Notes under the pieces: model-generated
Told to the model about the DNA's origin: nothing
The model's input: only the letters and a program-made list of their open reading frames with translations
The model's database searches: none
Assembly (NCBI GenBank): GCA_049999805.1
Contig: JBNGIO010006337.1
Location: 66,902 to 107,456 of the forward strand
Source: Folioceros fuciformis
Lineage: Eukaryota > Anthocerotophyta > Anthocerotopsida > Anthocerotales
Direction: 5' to 3'
Length of the DNA: 40,555 nucleotides
Part shown: one piece after another, positions 36,131 through 40,555 of the stretch
Layout of the letters: every line of letters starts with the position of its first letter
Position numbering within the stretch: position 1 is the stretch's first letter
Made by a program: the position numbers and the translations under genes

Positions 36131-39100
36131 ATGAAGGCGGGTTCTGCGAAGGCTGAGAAGCCGCCCCCGAGCTTCAAGGGAACCCCTGTGAGGACGACAG
36201 GGAGGGAGGATTATGACAGGCTCGTGGCTGAGAGGAGGACGCCGCAGACTGCAAGATCTGCCAGGCGGGTCGGGGAGGATCCTAACAGGTTGATGCAGCT
36301 GGAGAAGTGTTGGACCACACCCAGGAGGAGGGTGGCTGGACGGGACAATTGTAGCGAGAATCTGCAGACGTCATCACATACGAGGACGAACCTTAAGCCA
36401 CAGTCTCTGTTTACTCCTCCCAGGCACTACCGAGAGGAGGTTTGGCCGAGAACAGCATCCGTGGCCTTGTCGCCGATCAACGTGAATGGGAGTGTGGCTG
36501 GAAAGGACGGGAGGCACGGGAAAGTTGTCGGTGATGTCTGTGCGAGCACTCCTGCTGATAGAGCGGTTTCTCAGGCTGACGACCTCGTTCCGTCATTGAG
36601 CGCATCAGGTTGGCGAACTCCTCCTCCCACCCCCTCACTGTAGAGCCTAGTCGTGGGGTTACTTTCTTGTAAGACTATTGACAGCTGATGAAGTCGGTGG
36701 TGCCGCTGCGGAGAGCTCTTTTCGAAGTTACTAACACATTGTCGTGGAACTCCTGCAAACAGGACGGAGGGTGCAGTTTGGATCGAGGACTAAGACCGTA
36801 AAATCTAAAGAGCTGTTTCAAGCAGGTAAAGGTCGGTGTCGGTAGTCAAATGGTCAGACACTTTTTTCCAGTCAGTGCGTGTTGTTGATGGTTTCGAAAC
36901 TGTCGGCCATGGAAAATGATGAAATTTGGATTATGTTGTCTTCTCTGTGCAGACTCTGGGGAAGAGGATGGCGGACAGAAGCGTGTTGTCTGGAGCAACC
37001 CTACTTTCTGTGCTCAGGGCCTCTGGGAAAAAGACGCGTACATGTCATCTCCTGGTCATGAATCAGGTGCTGTTAACTTGAGTATTCCTGAAGTGGCTGG
37101 TGCCACGGAAGGGGAGGGGGAGGGGGAGGGGGAGGGGGAGTTTCTCTCATTAGATGCATTCCGCCAGCTCAGATCTTGCCAAGACAAGGCTATCAGCAAG
37201 TCTTCACTGGCCGTTGATGAAACCATGTCCATGGCGGCCGGACTCTCGCATGTAGCTCGTCGAGGAAGCCTGGGGGCCTCCTCAGTTTCAGCCTCAGAAG
37301 GAGACACAAGTTCCATTATTATGTCTGCGGAGGATCTCGCAGCTGGGTCACTGGAATCTGCTGAAGGTGTCCGAGAATACGCGGACAGACAGCAGGATGT
37401 TGATGTGGCTTTTGTGGAGGCCGATTTGGAGGCAGACATTTGCCGCAACATTGAGGAGGAAATAGCAAATGAGATCAGGGTCTTGAGCGAAAAGCTGGCT
37501 GAGTTGCATGCAAGACAAGGAGTGTCTTACACTGACCGGGAGCAGTGCCCAGCTGTTGCTCTCAGCTGTCCTCAGACTCCGATTCTGTCTGCTGTGAAGG
37601 ATCGGGCTGCAGGGAAGGTACACTTCTTCCAAGACTCCTCAACAGAAGCAAGTGCAAGTGCTGCAAGTCCAATTGCACAGAGTCCGGCAAAGCCGATTAG
37701 TAACGTCGAAGCATCTCCATCAGTTGGGGGAGGGACCATTTCTCAAGCAGGAGAAACCAGCAGTGGTAAAAGCAGAAAGGGCAGAATAGTCTCAGCGAAG
37801 TTTTTGGATTGGACCACCAAGGAGGCAGGCACTTGCAAGTCTGGAGAGAAGAAGGCAGCCTCCAAGAATACTCCGGGACCTTTTGGTTCTTGTCCACAAC
37901 CTGGTCGAAGGGGGCTGAGCTTGGGAGGAGCAACTCTCATCACCAAGAGGAGGGAAGCAAGTGCTCATAGCCCCCACCCCCAATCGTCCAGGAAACTGGA
38001 ACCGAGGAGTTGTCTTCCCTCCGTAGGTGCTCAAGTACTCCCATCTCCATTGAAGCGAGGTGGCGAAGAGCAAAACAGGGCTCACGTGGAAGATAACGTG
38101 GGAGGGGTGAAGATGTCAAGCTTGAGCCACAGAGCAGCTACGGCCCCAGGAGCGGCAAGGCAGGGGAAGGCTGAAGCAGAACTGCCAGTTACAGACGCTA
38201 TCGGCAGCCTTCCATTACAGGGTGGTACGAGCAGTGCATGGCCATCTCTTGCTGTTAGCAAGCGGTTCGACTGGATAAAAACGTTGAGATCAGGCGCCCA
38301 AGGCAAGTCTCGAATGGTGCAAGAGGATGCTCAAACCCCCAATGGCACGGATGATGCTGAGGTGAAATCACGACTTCATGCTGCGAAGGCGTCGCCTGGA
38401 ATGAGCAGCATCCCCGAGAGAACTGACTTGCAGGTACCAAGATCTGCTGGCAGTCGTACAGTTGCCAGCCGGTACGGCACTTCTCCAGTCCTGGCTGCTG
38501 TGGAGAAGAGCAGCGATGGTGGACGAACGCCAGACGACAGGGGCAAGAGGGAGGGAAGCCGTTCCGACACTGGAAGGAAACCCACAATTCGTAGTGGGTA
38601 TCCCACTCCACCAGCTAGCAGTCCTGCTATTAAGCCACTGAAAAATGACAACATGAAGTCTCGGGCTGCATTGATGGATGCGGCGTCGCTGGCGCACAAG
38701 GTGACACCGAAAGGCAATTCGTGTGCTATGCAAGATGCTCCTGCTGGGTTGGCTCTAGCGGGTGCGTCATCGAAGAAGCCCGCCTTTTCAGCTGGCAAGA
38801 CTGCCCTATCCAAGTTGAATCTGGGTCCGGGTAGTCAGCTCGCTCAGAAGTACAGGTCCCAGGCTGTTACAGCGGATGGTGGGTCGTCGAGACACGGGCA
38901 GAAAGCTGGGAACGGGGATGTCCTGCTGGACTCACCAATCCCAACATGTGATCTCTCTAGCAAGTTTGAGCAGCTTGCTGTCAGGACGCTCAACAAGGAT
39001 AGCTCGAAGGAAAAGAGGGTCGGCACCTCGAATGATAAGCCGGACAACAGCGCAAAGGAGAAGACTGGCATCGGCGCAAAGGGGAAGTCGGATAACAGTG

Positions 39101-40005
39101 TGTGGCAAAGGCTAACGAAACAGTCCAGAGGATCTACCACAGTGTCTGCCGCACCTTCCGCGCCGCGATCTCCTGCACAGTCGTCAAGGAAAGCCAAAGT
39201 CCTTCAGACGCCATCTGCAAAGCCTGAGCGCAGGGGATCGCAAGAGGAATGCGTGAACACACCAGCCGACTTCTCTACGGAGCAGGAGTTCAGAACGCCG
39301 ACTGTGCTTTTCTCTCCTCCTCCAACAGCCCGGGTTACTCGCGATTACTTGAAGCCAGTGGTTACTCAATTGCGTTCACAGCTGGATAGCAGCCCTGCTC
39401 TCAAGAAGTACTCCGATCTGCTGAAGGATCTCGACGCCTTGGAGATGGAAAGGCGACAGCTGCCAAAAATTTCCACGAAGACACTCTTTGGCATCAGCCC
39501 CCGGGACTCAGGCTGTGTGAAGCGGGCTATTGAGCAGACCAACAGCCATCCCTTCAGAAGTTCCGAGAGCCAGCCAATTGCTTTTGAACTGAGTGAGCTG
39601 GATTCAATAGCTCTGAGCCAGAACCTGGAGAGCCTGGCAGGCCAGCTTGCTGTCAACGTCTCCAGCGAATGGAGCCGAAGTGGAGGAGGTGAAGCCATGA
39701 ACAGAGATGACACAATGCAGGGCCTGCTAGTTGGTTGCCTGGAGACGTACGCCAGAGAGGGCAGGTGGGAGAACGGCGCCCTGATGCAACATCTGAAGGA
39801 AGATCTTCTCGCAAGTTATGCGAAGGAAAGGAGTGGGCTCCACATGTCCGAAGACGGTGTCTTTGGAGAGCAGCAGCCTGAGGATGCATCACGAAAATCG
39901 GAGCTGGAAACACTGTGGCTCCTTGTTGACAGGCTTGACAAGGAAAGGCGAGATTCTGTTTATGAGATGCTCAGCCGACAGCTCTCCGTGATTCAGCAGG
40001 ACTAA
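36131..40005 (+). CDS. large Ser/Pro-rich disordered protein of unknown function, 3 exons
   Basis: Exons 36131-36608, 36763-36825 and 36953-40005 close in phase (478, 63 and 3053 nt) to give 1197 residues. The short middle exon reads RRVQFGSRTKTVKSKELFQ. I do not recognise the family. Most of the protein is low in hydrophobics and rich in Ser, Pro, Lys and Thr, with many short SP/TP sites (for example TPRRR, SLFTPPRHY and RTPPT-like elements), as in phosphoregulated cytoskeletal or mitotic proteins. Folded-looking parts are confined to a Glu-rich helix around EEEIANEIRVLSEKLAELHA and the C-terminal 250 residues, which hold a coiled-coil-like SPALKKYSDLLKDLDALEME and a helical end LWLLVDRLDKERRDSVYEM. 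An EGEGEGEGE run is encoded by a G-rich repeat. There is no signal peptide or membrane segment. The start at 36131 follows the 5' untranslated intron; the upstream ATG at 36065 would lie inside that intron. Confidence 0.75.
37111..37140 (+). repeat. (GGGGGA)n repeat inside coding sequence
   Basis: Five runs of four or five G separated by single A encode alternating Glu and Gly. Four or more G-runs with 1-nt loops fit a G-quadruplex-forming sequence on the coding strand, and so in the mRNA. Confidence 0.9.
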
Positions 40006-40555
40006 GCGTAATTTCCCCCGAAATGTCCTGTACAGGTTGCAACTTTGTCCCCGCTGCTTTGCAAGGAGTAGTAGATCGTCCTGGCTGACCATAGACGACC
40101 TCGTCGGTGGAACATTTTGAGACAGCAAAGAAAAAACATGTATGTATGTAGGTATGTATGTAGCATCCCGGTCGTTTGCCCAAGCGTCGGGTTCTCATCC
40201 TCAGCGCAGGCCAGTCTCGTGGGCCAGCGAGGTGTGTGGGCACCGCGCCGCCAATTCTTGCCTGTATCCCGAGGATGAGGACGGACCATGATGTGATATC
40301 AGCCTTTGTATTCTATTAAATCACCACGTAACGTGAGCCGGTTTGCCCCGGATTGCCGCTTGTTGCTTTTTCATTGGAGCATTTTGTTCGCTTGCTTTGG
40401 GGTAAGGCCAGTGGGTTTTGAGGCCAGAATTGGTTAGGTCGAAAGTGCTGGCTGCAAACTTAGGAACTTATAAATGTTCACTAAATTCACCATACGGTAC
40501 GAACAACATACGGACATGAAATGCAAATAATATTCTTAAACCTAAGCTATGTAGG
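40006..40555 (+). other. 3' flank of the large gene
   Basis: This holds the 3' untranslated region of the gene ending at 40005. An (ATGT)n-type tract lies at about 40137-40162, and ATTAAA at 40315-40320 is a plausible poly(A) signal. No other gene is visible before the window ends. Confidence 0.5.

Noticed and set aside
37056-39913. Multiple minus-strand frames of 80-145 codons opposite the large plus-strand gene
   Set aside because: The plus-strand frame is open for 3 kb and joins two upstream exons in phase. The antisense frames have no recognisable features.

Overview
This is a plant nuclear window, assembled as a scaffold with three runs of exactly 100 N. The evidence is spliceosomal introns with GT-AG and probably GC-AG ends, a plant-type UDP-rhamnose synthase, a Nudix-DPP III fusion protein, an RRC1/SR140 splicing factor, an A-type cytochrome P450 relic and a short TTTAGGG-like tract. 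Most introns are only about 55-260 bp and base composition is near 50% GC in genes. That suits a compact non-seed plant such as a bryophyte (a hornwort would fit) or a lycophyte. The species cannot be fixed from sequence alone.

Layout. Positions 1-7240 are repeat-rich. They hold a GC-rich low-complexity block, tandem duplications, a decayed coiled-coil ORF, a decayed LINE reverse transcriptase, and an intact intronless ORF (3232-3960, minus) that reads as a divergent TATA-binding protein. Positions 7243-8096 (minus) hold exon-like blocks of an unassigned gene, head-to-head with the Nudix-DPP III gene (8603-13066, plus), which I could reconstruct as 21 exons and 766 residues. It converges on the UDP-rhamnose synthase gene (13705-15889, minus, two exons, 684 residues). 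A repeat-rich interval follows, then the RRC1/SR140-like gene (17765-23603, minus, 17 exons, 1114 residues). An EF-hand-bearing mitochondrial carrier gene (25403 to about 28740, minus) has its 5' end lost in an assembly gap. Positions 29500-35800 are mostly intergenic and contain tandem repeats and a cytochrome P450 pseudogene (31510-32500). The window closes with a three-exon gene for a 1197-residue, largely disordered protein of unknown function (36131-40005, plus).

The four well-identified genes are ordinary nuclear housekeeping genes and are not a functional cluster. They act in peptide and nucleotide hydrolysis, nucleotide-sugar synthesis for cell walls, pre-mRNA splicing and mitochondrial metabolite exchange. 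The items most worth a second look are the divergent intronless TBP-like gene and the duplication of its 5' flank, the P450 relic, the EF-hand carrier with degenerate calcium loops, and the GC-AG introns. Exon models were made by eye from splice sites, reading phase and remembered family sequence. All exon phases close for the fully modelled genes.
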